A stretch of DNA of 64,000 bases from Enterobacter cloacae (lineage in GTDB: Bacteria > Pseudomonadota > Gammaproteobacteria > Enterobacterales > Enterobacteriaceae): contig NZ_CP056117.1 of assembly GCF_013375935.1 (NCBI RefSeq), positions 2,170,001 to 2,234,000 on the forward strand, given 5' to 3'. Position 1 is the stretch's first letter. Each line of letters begins with the position of its first letter. The notes below the pieces were generated by a model. That model was not told where the DNA came from and made no database searches. It saw only the letters and a program-made list of their open reading frames with translations. Shown piece by piece: positions 1 to 8,645 of this stretch. The position numbers and the translations under genes are program-made.

Positions 1-17
1 AATCTGTCGGGTACTGC

Positions 18-539
18 TTACGAGGTTCCACGGTTCCACGGCATCACCTTCAGCAGCCGCGCCATGCCGCAAAAACCCGTTACGCCGGCGAACAGCAGCC
101 CGGCACCCACGAAACCGCTCAGCAGGAAGAAGAGGCTGGAGACGCCATATCCCAGCACCACGCCGCAGAGGATCAGCAGCCCGGCGGCGATCTGCACCTG
201 ACGCATCAGCGGCAGCGGCTGGGTTTTGTCTTCAACGGTCAGCAGACCGGCCTGTTTCCAGCCCTGAATGCCCCCCTCAACCACGAAGGCCTGAGCGGGC
301 GACGCCGCCTGCGCAAGCCGTGCGGCATGGTTAGCCGTTCGGGCTCCGGACTGACAGTGGAAGATTACCGTTTCACCAGGCGCGGCGTTTAGCCTGCCGG
401 ACAGGGAGTCCAGCGGTAAAGAGCGCGCAGCCGGAATATGCTCGCGGGCATATTCGTCGGCGTCGCGAATATCGATCAGCCTTGCGCCCTCAGCGATAAG
501 CGCGTTTGCCTGCTGCGGCGAAATAAGAGGAAGAGACAT
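18..539 (-). CDS. ygaP: Inner-membrane rhodanese YgaP
   Basis: 173 residues, the usual length of E. coli YgaP. Residues 1-100 form a rhodanese domain with the active-site loop HCQSGARTA, whose Cys (about residue 62) carries the persulfide; rhodaneses move sulfane sulfur from donors such as thiosulfate to thiols. Residues 112-165 are two hydrophobic helices (DUF2892-like), so the domain is anchored to the cytoplasmic face of the inner membrane. It lies 9 nt after ygaV on the same strand and is almost certainly cotranscribed with it under the ygaV operator. The family assignment is clear; the physiological sulfur acceptor is not visible from sequence. Confidence 0.93.
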   Translation of the reverse strand: MSLPLISPQQANALIAEGARLIDIRDADEYAREHIPAARSLPLDSLSGRLNAAPGETVIFHCQSGARTANHAARLAQAASPAQAFVVEGGIQGWKQAGLLTVEDKTQPLPLMRQVQIAAGLLILCGVVLGYGVSSLFFLLSGFVGAGLLFAGVTGFCGMARLLKVMPWNRGTS

Positions 540-548
540 ATCAGCTCC

Positions 549-848
549 TTACGGACAATAAAGGGATTTCAGGGTGCTTATCAGCTGGTGCACCGCATCG
601 TTTTTGATGGAATACAGGATGCGCTGGGCTTCACGGGTGCTGTCGATAAGCCCCTCTTCACGCATGCGCGCCAGATGCTGAGAGGTGGCGGAGGGGCTTA
701 GCCCCGTTGCGCGAGCCAGATCGCCCGCGCTGGTTCCGGGCGCGCCGCAGAGCGTGCACAGGATCAGCAGCCTGCGCGGGTTGCTCATGGCTTTCAGTAG
801 CGTGGCGGCCTGTCCGGCGCTGGCCTGAAGTTGTTCGAGTTCAGTCAT
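549..848 (-). CDS. ygaV: ArsR/SmtB-type repressor YgaV (sulfide-responsive)
   Basis: 99-residue winged-helix protein with the recognition segment LSPSATSQHLARM (about residues 50-62) and the wing QRILYSIKN. The known E. coli protein represses the ygaVP operon and senses sulfide or polysulfide through cysteines; here Cys31, Cys34 and Cys98 are present, Cys98 being next to last as in E. coli. First gene of a two-gene operon with ygaP. A 34-bp imperfect palindrome starts 5 bp upstream of the start codon and is the probable autoregulatory operator. Confidence 0.93.
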   Translation of the reverse strand: MTELEQLQASAGQAATLLKAMSNPRRLLILCTLCGAPGTSAGDLARATGLSPSATSQHLARMREEGLIDSTREAQRILYSIKNDAVHQLISTLKSLYCP

Positions 849-852
849 GGTT

Positions 853-886
853 GTTTAGTATTTGCTTAATTAAGTAAATGCTAAAC
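853..886. promoter_or_regulatory. YgaV operator palindrome
   Basis: A 34-bp inverted repeat centred at 869.5 (core GCTTAATTAAGT) in which 15 of 17 base pairs are complementary; the two exceptions are 864/875 and 859/880. It sits immediately upstream of ygaV, where an ArsR-family repressor would block transcription. Its position and AT-rich symmetrical form fit the known self-repression of ygaVP. Confidence 0.75.
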
Positions 887-1026
887 TAATGGCGTCCGTT
901 AAGCCAGTGTCAAAAGCGTAAAAGAGGGTAAAAGGGTAATAAAGAGATGGCGATGACGGGTAAACTGGCTACGCTTAGAGAAGTGTCTTTTATAATTTTC
1001 AATTGGTTAGCTTGCACGGAGTCTTT

Positions 1027-1185
1027 ATGGGTTTTTGGCGTGTTGTTTTTACGATTATTCTCCCGCCGCTGGGCGTTCTGCTTGGCAAGGGACTGGGCTG
1101 GGCGTTTATCCTGAACATCCTTCTGACCATTCTGGGTTACTTCCCGGGTCTTATCCACGCGTTCTGGGTTCAGACCAAAAGCTAA
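1027..1185 (+). CDS. yqaE: Pmp3-family small membrane protein YqaE
   Basis: The start chosen is the ATG at 1027, giving the 52-residue length of E. coli YqaE (MGFWRVVFTIILPPLG...); the longer frame from 1003 adds eight residues not in the family, and GGAG at 1018-1021 is spaced for 1027. Two hydrophobic helices with the motif ILPPLGVLLGKG mark the UPF0057/Pmp3 family of stress-related membrane hairpin proteins. Biochemical role unknown. Adjacent to ygaVP as in E. coli, and overlaps the convergent yahB by 4 nt. Confidence 0.93.
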   Translation: MGFWRVVFTIILPPLGVLLGKGLGWAFILNILLTILGYFPGLIHAFWVQTKS

Positions 1186-2111
1186 GTACGCCAGAGTAGA
1201 TCACCGTAGATCCGGGTCAGCACGCCCTCCGGGCCAAACTGCTGTTTGATCCAGCGCGTGACCTGCCCGGTCGCCGCATGCTGTGTGGCGAGCAGCATGC
1301 GGGAATCCTGCCGCGGGTTATTAATCCGCCGCGTTACCAGCAGGCCGTCTTCCACCGCCTCACGCGTCATATACTCCGGTAAAAATCCAATCCCTTCCCC
1401 CAGGATCTGACACTGGCATTTGGTGTTGAAGTCCGGCACGAGAATTGCCTCCTGCCCGTGAAGCAGCCAGCCGACCTTCTTGTTGATGGTATGCGCGGTA
1501 TCCTCAACCATGATGTTGGGATACAGGCGCAGCTGGCTTTCGGAAATCGGCTCCGGGGCGAAGGCCAGCGGATGCGTCGGGGCGATGGCAAATACCCAGC
1601 GGATCGCCCCAATCTCGGTGTAATCGATGCCGCCGCCGTCAAGCAGCGTATCCGGCGCGCCAATGGCGATATTGGCCTGATTATTAATGATCGAATCCCA
1701 GACGCCGTTATACACCTCGGTCGTCACCGTGATCTGGCAGGTGGGGAACTGTTTTTTCAGCACCTGAAGCAGCCTCGCGGTATGGCGCGGCGTATACAAA
1801 AGCTGATTAATGCAGATGCGCACTCTCGCCTCAATGCCCTGTGAAATGGTATCAATCCCGCGCTTGATGGCGTGGAAGTCATTCAGCAGGTCGGTGGCCT
1901 TACGGTAAAAGTAAAAGCCGGATTCTGTCAGCTCAATGCTGCGCGTGTTGCGTACAAATAGCACCACGTCCAGCCCGGTCTCCATGCGTTTAATGGTGTA
2001 ACTGATGGCGGACGTCGTCACGCCAAGCTCGGCGGCGGCTTTGCTAAAGCTGCCAAAACGAGCCGCGGTGGTGAAGGCCAGCAGATTCTCTTCGGTAAAG
2101 ATGGAATTCAT
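1182..2111 (-). CDS. yahB: LysR-type regulator YahB
   Basis: 309 residues from the ATG at 2111 (MNSIFTEENLLAF); the upstream ATG at 2132 would add seven residues and is less likely. Helix-turn-helix at about residues 18-40 (SFSKAAAELGVTTSAISYTI), followed by the LysR effector-binding domain. It closely resembles E. coli YahB and is related to AllS, the regulator of allantoin genes. It is transcribed away from the yahD-yahJ cluster across a 319-bp intergenic region, the usual LysR arrangement, so it probably controls that cluster. Inducer unknown. Confidence 0.9.
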   Translation of the reverse strand: MNSIFTEENLLAFTTAARFGSFSKAAAELGVTTSAISYTIKRMETGLDVVLFVRNTRSIELTESGFYFYRKATDLLNDFHAIKRGIDTISQGIEARVRICINQLLYTPRHTARLLQVLKKQFPTCQITVTTEVYNGVWDSIINNQANIAIGAPDTLLDGGGIDYTEIGAIRWVFAIAPTHPLAFAPEPISESQLRLYPNIMVEDTAHTINKKVGWLLHGQEAILVPDFNTKCQCQILGEGIGFLPEYMTREAVEDGLLVTRRINNPRQDSRMLLATQHAATGQVTRWIKQQFGPEGVLTRIYGDLLWRT

Positions 2112-2170
2112 ATTATGGCTCCCGGTTACCATCAGTTTTGAACATATTTTAACAACGCCGTTACATCACA

Positions 2171-2186
2171 TTTGATGCCGGTCACA
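2171..2186 (+). promoter_or_regulatory. Candidate CRP site in the yahB-yahD intergenic region
   Basis: TTTGATGCCGGTCACA matches the CRP consensus TGTGA-N6-TCACA at 9 of 10 core positions. It lies in the 319-bp region (2112-2430) between the divergent yahB and yahD, which is AT-rich and otherwise has no gene I can support. A site here would put a catabolic cluster under catabolite control. Found by eye; binding not shown. Confidence 0.45.
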
Positions 2187-2430
2187 GTTCTGACTTTTTG
2201 CGCAGGGCCGCGCTATGTAAGGCTTTTTTAGCCATAAGGATATTGCAGCCTGCGGCGCTAAAAAGCGGCAAACCATAAGAAAAAGGTTGCACAGACGCAC
2301 GTTTTGGCCGGACTGTTGAATCTACCTCAACAATGAATTGCGTGTCGATGAATCATTTTTAAGCGGATTCTTTTATGAACAGGCTGTTGCTATTCTCAGG
2401 TCATCAGAGGTTAACATTGGGAGTCAGAAT

Positions 2431-3036
2431 ATGTCTGCAAACGCACTGGTGACGGAATTTCTGCTGGCGGCAGAAGAGGGCAATATCGACGCGCTAAAAG
2501 CCTGCCTGGATAATGGCGTGGATATTAACGCCACCAGCCGCCAGAAAAGAACCGCCATTATTATTGCCAGCCTTAAAAAGCATTACGCCTGTGTGGAGTT
2601 TTTAATTGCCGCCGGCGCGGATATTGATAAACAGGACCAGACCTGTTTTAACCCCTTCCTGATTAGCTGCCTGACCAATGATTTAACCCTGCTGCGCATT
2701 GTCCTTCCGGCGAATCCGGATCTTGACCGCCTGACGCGCTTCGGCGGCGTGGGCATTACGCCTGCCAGTGAAAAAGGGCATGTTGAAATCGTGCGTGAGC
2801 TGTTGGAAAAAACCGACATCAACGTCAACCACACCAATTTTGTGGGCTGGACGCCGCTGCTGGAGGCCATTGTGCTAAACGACGGCGGCGCGAAGCAGCA
2901 GGAGATTGTGAAGCTGCTGCTGGATCACGGCGCGAACCCGCACATGACCGATAAATACGGAAAAACCCCGCTCGAACTGGCGCGGGAAAAAGGCTTCGAT
3001 GCGATAGCCGAACTGCTGCTGGCGGCGGGCGCATAA
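2431..3036 (+). CDS. yahD: Ankyrin-repeat protein YahD
   Basis: 201 residues from the ATG at 2431 (MSANALVTEFLLAAEEGN), preceded by GGGAG at 2419-2423; an in-frame upstream ATG gives a 31-residue extension absent from E. coli YahD. Five to six ankyrin-type helix pairs are visible, for example NIDALKACLDNGVDINA, HYACVEFLIAAGADID and GKTPLELAREKGFDAIAELL. Ankyrin repeats bind protein partners; the partner is unknown. First gene of the rightward yah cluster. No signal peptide, so cytoplasmic. Confidence 0.92.
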   Translation: MSANALVTEFLLAAEEGNIDALKACLDNGVDINATSRQKRTAIIIASLKKHYACVEFLIAAGADIDKQDQTCFNPFLISCLTNDLTLLRIVLPANPDLDRLTRFGGVGITPASEKGHVEIVRELLEKTDINVNHTNFVGWTPLLEAIVLNDGGAKQQEIVKLLLDHGANPHMTDKYGKTPLELAREKGFDAIAELLLAAGA

Positions 3037-3043
3037 CGCATTC

Positions 3044-3064
3044 GGCCAGCCCTTCCGGCTGGCC
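3044..3064 (+). terminator. Hairpin between yahD and yahF
   Basis: Perfect 8-bp stem GGCCAGCC / GGCTGGCC with a 5-nt loop, just after the yahD stop. There is no T-tract downstream, so it may attenuate transcription or protect the yahD message rather than fully terminate. Confidence 0.4.
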
Positions 3065-3142
3065 ATTCATCACAAACGCATTTTAACCGACGTGCATTTT
3101 GCGCGACGGCGGCCCCCTTTTATCCTCAAACAGGTGAAAACA

Positions 3143-4684
3143 ATGCCAACCAAAATCGTTATAAAAAAGAATACGTATTTCGATTCGGTTTCCTTAATGT
3201 CGGTTTCCACCAAAGCCAATAAATTGCCGGGCGTCGAGCAGGCATTTGTGGCCATGGCGACGGAAATGAACAAAGGCGTATTAAAAAATCTCGGGCTGTT
3301 AACGCCGGAATTAGCGGACGCGAAAAACGGCGACCTGATGATCGTCATTAAGGGTGAGGCGGCGAATGACGAAACGCTGGCTGAAATAGAAGCCCTGTTT
3401 ACTCGCAAAGCGTCCGGCGGCTCGCATGAGGCACGCTACGCCACGGTGGCCAGCGCCAAAACCCACCGTCCTGACGCAAACCTCGCGGTCATTTCAGTGA
3501 ACGGCACCTTCGCCGCCCGCGAGGCGCGCCAGGCGCTGGACAACGATCTTAACGTGATGCTGTTTTCCGATAACGTCTCGCTCGACGACGAGCTGGCGCT
3601 GAAGCAGCTGGCGCATGAGAAGGGGCTGCTGATGATGGGGCCGGACTGCGGCACCGCCATTATCAACGGGGCGGGGCTGTGCTTCGCCAACGCGGTGCGC
3701 CGCGGGCCGATTGGGATTGTCGGCGCCTCGGGCACCGGCAGCCAGGAGCTGAGCGTGCGCATTCACGAGTTCGGCGGCGGCGTATCGCAGCTGATCGGCA
3801 CCGGCGGGCGCGACCTCAGCGAGAAGATCGGCGGCCTGATGATGCTCGACGCCATCGATATGCTGGAGGCGGACGAGGGCACGCGAGTGATTGCCCTGAT
3901 CTCCAAGCCGCCAGCGCCTGCCGTGGCCGAAAAAGTGCTGGCCCGCGCGCGCGCCTGCCGCAAGCCTGTGGTTGTGTGCTTCCTTGGGCGCAGCGAACCG
4001 CCCGCCGACGAAGACGGCCTGCAGTTTGCGCGCGGCACCAAAGAGGCGGCCCTGAAGGCCGTGCTGCTCACCGGCATCAAAAAAGAGTCCCTTGACCTGC
4101 ATCCGCTCAACTGGCCGCTGGTTGAAGAGGTGCGCGCCCGCCTGACGCCGCAGCAGAAGTACATTCGCGGCCTGTTCTGCGGCGGCACCCTGTGCGACGA
4201 AGCGATGTTCGCGGCGCTTGCGAAATTCGACGACGTCTGGAGCAACATCCAGCCCGATCCTGCCAGGCGCCTGAAGGACATCAGCGTCAGCCAGGCCCAC
4301 ACCTTCCTCGACTTTGGTGACGACGACTTCACCAACGGCAAACCGCACCCGATGATCGACCCGACCAACCGCATCAGCCGGCTGCTGCAGGAGGCGCGCG
4401 ACCCGCAGGTGGGCGTCATCGTGATGGACTTCGTGCTCGGCTTTGGCGCACATGAGGATCCGGTGGGGGTAATGCTCGACGCCATCAAAGAGGCGCAGGC
4501 GATCGCACAGGCCGATAACCGTCCGCTGGCGATCCTCGGCTACGTCCTGGGGACCGACCAGGATCCCCAGTCTCTGGCGCAGCAGTGCCAGATGCTGACC
4601 GACGCCGGCGTGATCTGGGCCAGCAGCAGCACCAATACCGGATTACTGGCTCGTGAATTTGTCTGCAAAGGGGAGAAAGCATAA
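3143..4684 (+). CDS. yahF: FdrA-family acyl-CoA synthetase-like protein YahF
   Basis: 513 residues from the ATG at 3143 (MPTKIVIKKNTYF), preceded by AGGTG; the longer frame from 3092 adds 17 residues foreign to the family. Contains a Rossmann-type segment GIVGASGTGSQELSVRI (about residues 190-205) and the FGGGVSQLIGTGGRDLS motif of the succinyl-CoA synthetase alpha-like FdrA family. In E. coli the paralogue FdrA, with the YlbE and YlbF families, has been reported as oxamate carbamoyltransferase (AllFGH; from memory). It probably handles a carbamoyl or acyl group with YahG. Overlaps yahG by one base (TAATG), implying coupled translation. Confidence 0.9.
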   Translation: MPTKIVIKKNTYFDSVSLMSVSTKANKLPGVEQAFVAMATEMNKGVLKNLGLLTPELADAKNGDLMIVIKGEAANDETLAEIEALFTRKASGGSHEARYATVASAKTHRPDANLAVISVNGTFAAREARQALDNDLNVMLFSDNVSLDDELALKQLAHEKGLLMMGPDCGTAIINGAGLCFANAVRRGPIGIVGASGTGSQELSVRIHEFGGGVSQLIGTGGRDLSEKIGGLMMLDAIDMLEADEGTRVIALISKPPAPAVAEKVLARARACRKPVVVCFLGRSEPPADEDGLQFARGTKEAALKAVLLTGIKKESLDLHPLNWPLVEEVRARLTPQQKYIRGLFCGGTLCDEAMFAALAKFDDVWSNIQPDPARRLKDISVSQAHTFLDFGDDDFTNGKPHPMIDPTNRISRLLQEARDPQVGVIVMDFVLGFGAHEDPVGVMLDAIKEAQAIAQADNRPLAILGYVLGTDQDPQSLAQQCQMLTDAGVIWASSSTNTGLLAREFVCKGEKA

Positions 4685-6099
4685 TGACGACCTTATTTAA
4701 CCAGCCGCTGAACGTGATTAACGTGGGTATTGCAATGTTCAGCGACGATCTCAAAAAGCAGCACGTCCCCGTCACGCAGCTCGACTGGACGCCGCCGGGG
4801 CAGGGCAACATGCAGGTCGTCGGGGCGCTCGACCAGCTGGCAGAGAAACCGCTGGCGGAAAAAATTGCCGCCGCTAACAGGGGCGCGCTTGAGCGCATCA
4901 TCCAGTCTCATCCGGTGCTGGTGGGCTTCGACCAGGCGATTAACGTTGTGCCTGGGATGACCCGCACCACCATCCTGCACGCCGGTCCGCCCGTCGCCTG
5001 GGAAAACATGTGCGGCGCAATGAAGGGCGCGGTTACCGGCGCGCTGGTGTTCGAAGGGCTGGCGACGGATCTGGAGGACGCCGCAAGGCTGGCGGCTTCA
5101 GGCGACATCACCTTCTCGCCGTGCCACGAGCACGACTGCGTGGGCTCCATGGCGGGCGTCACCTCCGCGTCGATGTTTATGCACATCGTTGAGAACAAAA
5201 CCTACGGCAACCGGGCGTTCACCAACCTCAGCGAGCAGATGGCGAAGATCCTGCGCATGGGCGCCAACGACCAGAGCGTTATCGACCGTCTGAACTGGAT
5301 GCGCGACGTGCTCGGCCCGATGCTGCGCGACGCGATGAAGATTATCGGCGAAATCGACCTGCGCCTGATGCTGGCCCAGGCGCTGCACATGGGTGACGAA
5401 TGCCACAACCGCAACAACGCGGGCACCACGCTGCTGATCCAGGCGCTGACGCCGGGGCTGATCCAGGCGGGCTATCCGGTGGCGCAGCAGCGCGAGGTGT
5501 TTGAGTTTGTCGCCAGCAGCGACTACTTCTCCGGCCCGACGTGGATGGCGATGTGTAAGGCCGCGCTGGATGCCGCCCACGGCATCGAGTACAGCACCGT
5601 CGTCACCACCATGGCGCGCAACGGCTACGAGTTCGGCCTGCGCGTTTCCGGCCTGCCGGGACAGTGGTTCACCGGCCCGGCGCAGCAGGTGATTGGGCCC
5701 ATGTTCGCAGGCTACAGGCCGGAAGACTCCGGTCTGGACATCGGCGACAGCGCCATCACCGAAACCTACGGCATCGGCGGCTTCGCGATGGCGACGGCGC
5801 CGGCGATCGTTGCGCTGGTGGGCGGAACGGTGGAGGAAGCCATCGACTTCTCCCGCCAGATGCGCGAAATCACCCTCGGTGAAAACCCGAACGTCACTAT
5901 TCCGCTGCTGTCGTTTATGGGCATTCCGACCGCCATCGACATCACCAGAGTGGCGGGGAGCGGCATTCTGCCGGTCATCAACACCGCCATTGCCCACAAG
6001 GACGCCGGTATCGGCATGATTGGGGCGGGCATTGTGCATCCGCCGTTTAGCTGTTTTGAAAAGGCGCTGTTGACCTTCCGCGATCGCTACTTTTTATAA
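4684..6099 (+). CDS. yahG: DUF1116 protein YahG
   Basis: 471 residues, full family length. DUF1116 proteins (YahG, YlbE) almost always sit next to FdrA-family proteins, and the YlbE branch is a reported subunit of oxamate carbamoyltransferase. Conserved family stretches include HECHNRNNAG-like DECHNRNNAGTTL and FSPCHEHDCVGSMAGVTS, rich in His, Cys and Asp and possibly part of an active site. Its start codon overlaps the yahF stop by one base. Cytoplasmic. I infer that YahF and YahG form one enzyme complex. Confidence 0.9.
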   Translation: MTTLFNQPLNVINVGIAMFSDDLKKQHVPVTQLDWTPPGQGNMQVVGALDQLAEKPLAEKIAAANRGALERIIQSHPVLVGFDQAINVVPGMTRTTILHAGPPVAWENMCGAMKGAVTGALVFEGLATDLEDAARLAASGDITFSPCHEHDCVGSMAGVTSASMFMHIVENKTYGNRAFTNLSEQMAKILRMGANDQSVIDRLNWMRDVLGPMLRDAMKIIGEIDLRLMLAQALHMGDECHNRNNAGTTLLIQALTPGLIQAGYPVAQQREVFEFVASSDYFSGPTWMAMCKAALDAAHGIEYSTVVTTMARNGYEFGLRVSGLPGQWFTGPAQQVIGPMFAGYRPEDSGLDIGDSAITETYGIGGFAMATAPAIVALVGGTVEEAIDFSRQMREITLGENPNVTIPLLSFMGIPTAIDITRVAGSGILPVINTAIAHKDAGIGMIGAGIVHPPFSCFEKALLTFRDRYFL

Positions 6100-6110
6100 G
6101 GCATGCATCC

Positions 6111-7691
6111 ATGAAAAACATGAAGCTGGAGTGGAAAAGAGGTGACTGGGCGGCATATTTCGGGTTGATGACCAACAACCTGACCAATTTGCTGACCATG
6201 ATGGGGTTGCTCATTTTTGTCGTCGGCATCCCGAAGGAGATTGTTTATGGACGCATCGCGCCGGCCTTCGGGCTGGCGGTGCTGGTGGCGAGCGTGTGCT
6301 ACGCGTGGTTTGGCCTGCAGATGGCGCGCGCCACCGGACGAACGGACGTCACCGCGCTGCCGTCCGGCCCGAGCGCACCCTCGATTTTTACCGTGACCTT
6401 TCTGGTTCTGATGCCCGTCTACCAGCAAACCGGCGATGCGGATTTCGCGATTCAGATTGGACTGGTGTGGTGCTTCGTGGAGGCGATGATCCTCGCGGGC
6501 GGTTCGTTCCTGGGGGAAACCATCCGCAGGATGATCCCGCGCACGGTGCTGCTGTCGTGCCTGTCCGGGCTTGGCCTGCTGCTGCTGGCGATGAACCCGA
6601 TGCTCCAGGCGTTCGAGGCGCCAACCGTATCGTTCATCGTGCTGCTGCTGATCTTCATTAACTGGTTCGGTAAAAAGCCAATCTTTGCCCGCATCCCGAC
6701 CGGCCTGCTGCTGCTGATTGCCGGTACGGCATTAGCGTGGATCTCCGGCCTGCAAAGCCCGGATGCCATTAAAGCGTCCATGTCATCCTTCGGCTTTAAC
6801 CCGCCGGAAGTCCACGTGGACAGCTTTATGCAGGGCCTGCCGCACGCGCTGCCGTACCTGGCGTCCGCCGTACCGCTGGGGCTGGCGAACTATATCTTTG
6901 ACCTGGAAAACATTGAAAGCGCCCACGCGGCGGGAGATGAGTACCCGACCCGCAAGGTGATGCTGGCAAACGGCCTGGCTTCCATGCTCGGCTGCCTGAT
7001 GGGCAACCCGTTCCCGGTCACGGTCTATGTGGGTCATCCCGGCTGGAAAGCGATGGGGGCCAGCATCGGCTACACGCTGGCCTCCGGCGTGACCATGTTC
7101 ATCGTGCCGCTGTTCGGGCTGGGGGCGTTTATGCTCGCCATCATCCCGATGACCGCCATCGTGCCGATTCTGGTGTTTATCGGCGTCGTCACCGCCAACC
7201 AGGTGGTGCGGGAAACGCCCAAAGTGGAGGTTCCGGTCATCTTCATCTGCCTGTTCCCGTGGATCGCCAACTGGGCGTTGACCATGATGAACAGCGTGAT
7301 GGGCGCGGCGGGCACCAGCGCGGCGAAAATCGGCACCGACGTGCTGCACAGTAAAGGGATCTACTACGAGGGGCTGGTGCATCTGGGCAGCGGCGCACCG
7401 CTCGCCAGCATGCTGTGGGGCTGCATCGCCATCTTCGCCATTATCAACAAACCGCTGCGCGGGGCCGTTGCCGCTGCCGGTGGCGCGCTGCTGGCGCTGT
7501 TTGGCGTGATCCACGCCCCGGTGGTGGGCTTTGCCGAAGGCAGTTCGCTGATGTTTGTGACGGCGTATCTGATGATGGGCGGCATGTTTGTGGTGAAGCA
7601 TGTGCTGGATATCTCTGTTAATCCCCCTCTCCCTGTGGGAGAGGGCCGGGCTGAGGGCACCAGAACGCACCTTCTAAAGGAAACAAAATGA
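6111..7691 (+). CDS. NCS2-like multi-pass permease of the yah cluster
   Basis: 526 residues with about 12-14 hydrophobic segments. Features recalling the NCS2 nucleobase and AzgA-like permeases: TALPSGPSAPSIFTVTF near residue 85, and GLANYIFDLENIESAHAAGD about residue 260. Probably imports the substrate of the cluster, perhaps a ureide or nucleobase derivative, but the substrate cannot be read from sequence. It occupies the gap between yahG and yahI, where the K-12 cluster as I recall it has no transporter. The last 24 residues are encoded by a dispersed repeat (7625-7662), so the natural C-terminus was probably shorter. Its stop overlaps the yahI start (ATGA). Confidence 0.75.
   Translation: MKNMKLEWKRGDWAAYFGLMTNNLTNLLTMMGLLIFVVGIPKEIVYGRIAPAFGLAVLVASVCYAWFGLQMARATGRTDVTALPSGPSAPSIFTVTFLVLMPVYQQTGDADFAIQIGLVWCFVEAMILAGGSFLGETIRRMIPRTVLLSCLSGLGLLLLAMNPMLQAFEAPTVSFIVLLLIFINWFGKKPIFARIPTGLLLLIAGTALAWISGLQSPDAIKASMSSFGFNPPEVHVDSFMQGLPHALPYLASAVPLGLANYIFDLENIESAHAAGDEYPTRKVMLANGLASMLGCLMGNPFPVTVYVGHPGWKAMGASIGYTLASGVTMFIVPLFGLGAFMLAIIPMTAIVPILVFIGVVTANQVVRETPKVEVPVIFICLFPWIANWALTMMNSVMGAAGTSAAKIGTDVLHSKGIYYEGLVHLGSGAPLASMLWGCIAIFAIINKPLRGAVAAAGGALLALFGVIHAPVVGFAEGSSLMFVTAYLMMGGMFVVKHVLDISVNPPLPVGEGRAEGTRTHLLKETK
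7625..7662 (+). repeat. Dispersed palindromic repeat, copy 1
   Basis: Stem CCCTCTCCC / GGGAGAGGG with loop TGT (7625-7645), followed by the tail GCCGGGCTGAGGGCACCAG. The same unit recurs at 10038-10082 (same orientation) and 20971-21016 (opposite). This copy lies inside the reading frame of the permease and supplies its final residues. Confidence 0.8.
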
Positions 7692-8644
7692 AAGAGCTTA
7701 TGGTCGTCGCCATCGGCGGCAACAGCATTATCAAAGATAACGCCAGCCAGTCGGTTGAACATCAGGCGCAGGCGGTAAAGGCGGTGGCAGAGTCGGTGCT
7801 GGAGATGCTGGCCTCGGACTATGACATCGTGCTTACCCACGGCAACGGCCCCCAGGTGGGGCTGGATCTCCGCCGCGCTGAAATTGCCCACGAGCGGGAG
7901 GGACTGCCGCTCACGCCGCTGGCCAACTGCGTGGCGGATACGCAGGGCGGTATCGGCTACCTGATCCAGCAGGCGCTTAACAACCGCCTGTCTGCGCGCG
8001 GTGAGCAAAAAGCGGTCACCGTTGTCACTCAGGTGGAGGTGGATAAAAACGATCCGGGCTTTAGCCACCCGACCAAGCCCATCGGCGCGTTCTTCAGCGA
8101 AGCGCAGCGCGATGAACTGCAGCAGGCGCATCCGGACTGGCACTTTGTTGAGGATTCTGGCCGGGGCTATCGTCGCGTGGTGGCGTCGCCGCAGCCGTTA
8201 CGCATTGTTGAAGCCGATGCCATCAAGACCCTGACGCAAAAAGGCTTTGTGGTAATTGGTGCGGGCGGCGGCGGTATTCCGGTGGTGCGCACTGAGCAGG
8301 GCGATTACCAGAGCGTTGACGCGGTAATTGATAAAGATCTCTCCACCGCGCTGCTGGCGCGCGAGATCCGCGCCGACGTACTGGTGATCACCACCGGGGT
8401 CGAAAAAGTGTGCATCCACTTTGGCAAGCCGAATCAGCAGGCGCTGGACACGGTGAGCGTGGCGCAGATGACGCGTTACAAAGACGAGGGCCATTTCCCG
8501 GCGGGCAGCATGCTGCCCAAAATCGTCGCCTCGCTGGAATTTTTACGCCATGGCGGCAAGCGCGTGATCATCACCTCGCCAGACTGCCTGCCCGCCGCGC
8601 TGCGCGGGGAAACCGGTACCCATATTGTTAATGAAGGAAGATAA
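7688..8644 (+). CDS. yahI: Carbamate kinase-like protein YahI
   Basis: 318 residues, typical of carbamate kinases. The amino-acid-kinase fold is marked by AIGGNSI at the N-terminus, LTHGNGPQVG about residue 55 and VIGAGGGGIPV about residue 193. Carbamate kinase converts carbamoyl phosphate and ADP to ATP, CO2 and ammonia, so this is the energy-yielding last step expected downstream of a carbamoyltransferase such as the inferred YahF/YahG complex. Overlaps the permease stop (ATGA) and is followed 1 nt later by yahJ. Resembles E. coli YahI more than ArcC. Confidence 0.92.
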   Translation: MKELMVVAIGGNSIIKDNASQSVEHQAQAVKAVAESVLEMLASDYDIVLTHGNGPQVGLDLRRAEIAHEREGLPLTPLANCVADTQGGIGYLIQQALNNRLSARGEQKAVTVVTQVEVDKNDPGFSHPTKPIGAFFSEAQRDELQQAHPDWHFVEDSGRGYRRVVASPQPLRIVEADAIKTLTQKGFVVIGAGGGGIPVVRTEQGDYQSVDAVIDKDLSTALLAREIRADVLVITTGVEKVCIHFGKPNQQALDTVSVAQMTRYKDEGHFPAGSMLPKIVASLEFLRHGGKRVIITSPDCLPAALRGETGTHIVNEGR

Positions 8645-8645
8645 G

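Noticed and set aside
910-1158. 82-codon frame antisense to yqaE
   Set aside because: Overlaps the well-supported yqaE and has low-complexity Lys/Gln/Asn composition.
3494-4453. 319-codon frame antisense to yahF
   Set aside because: His/Arg/Gln-rich shadow of a well-supported gene; no recognisable domain.
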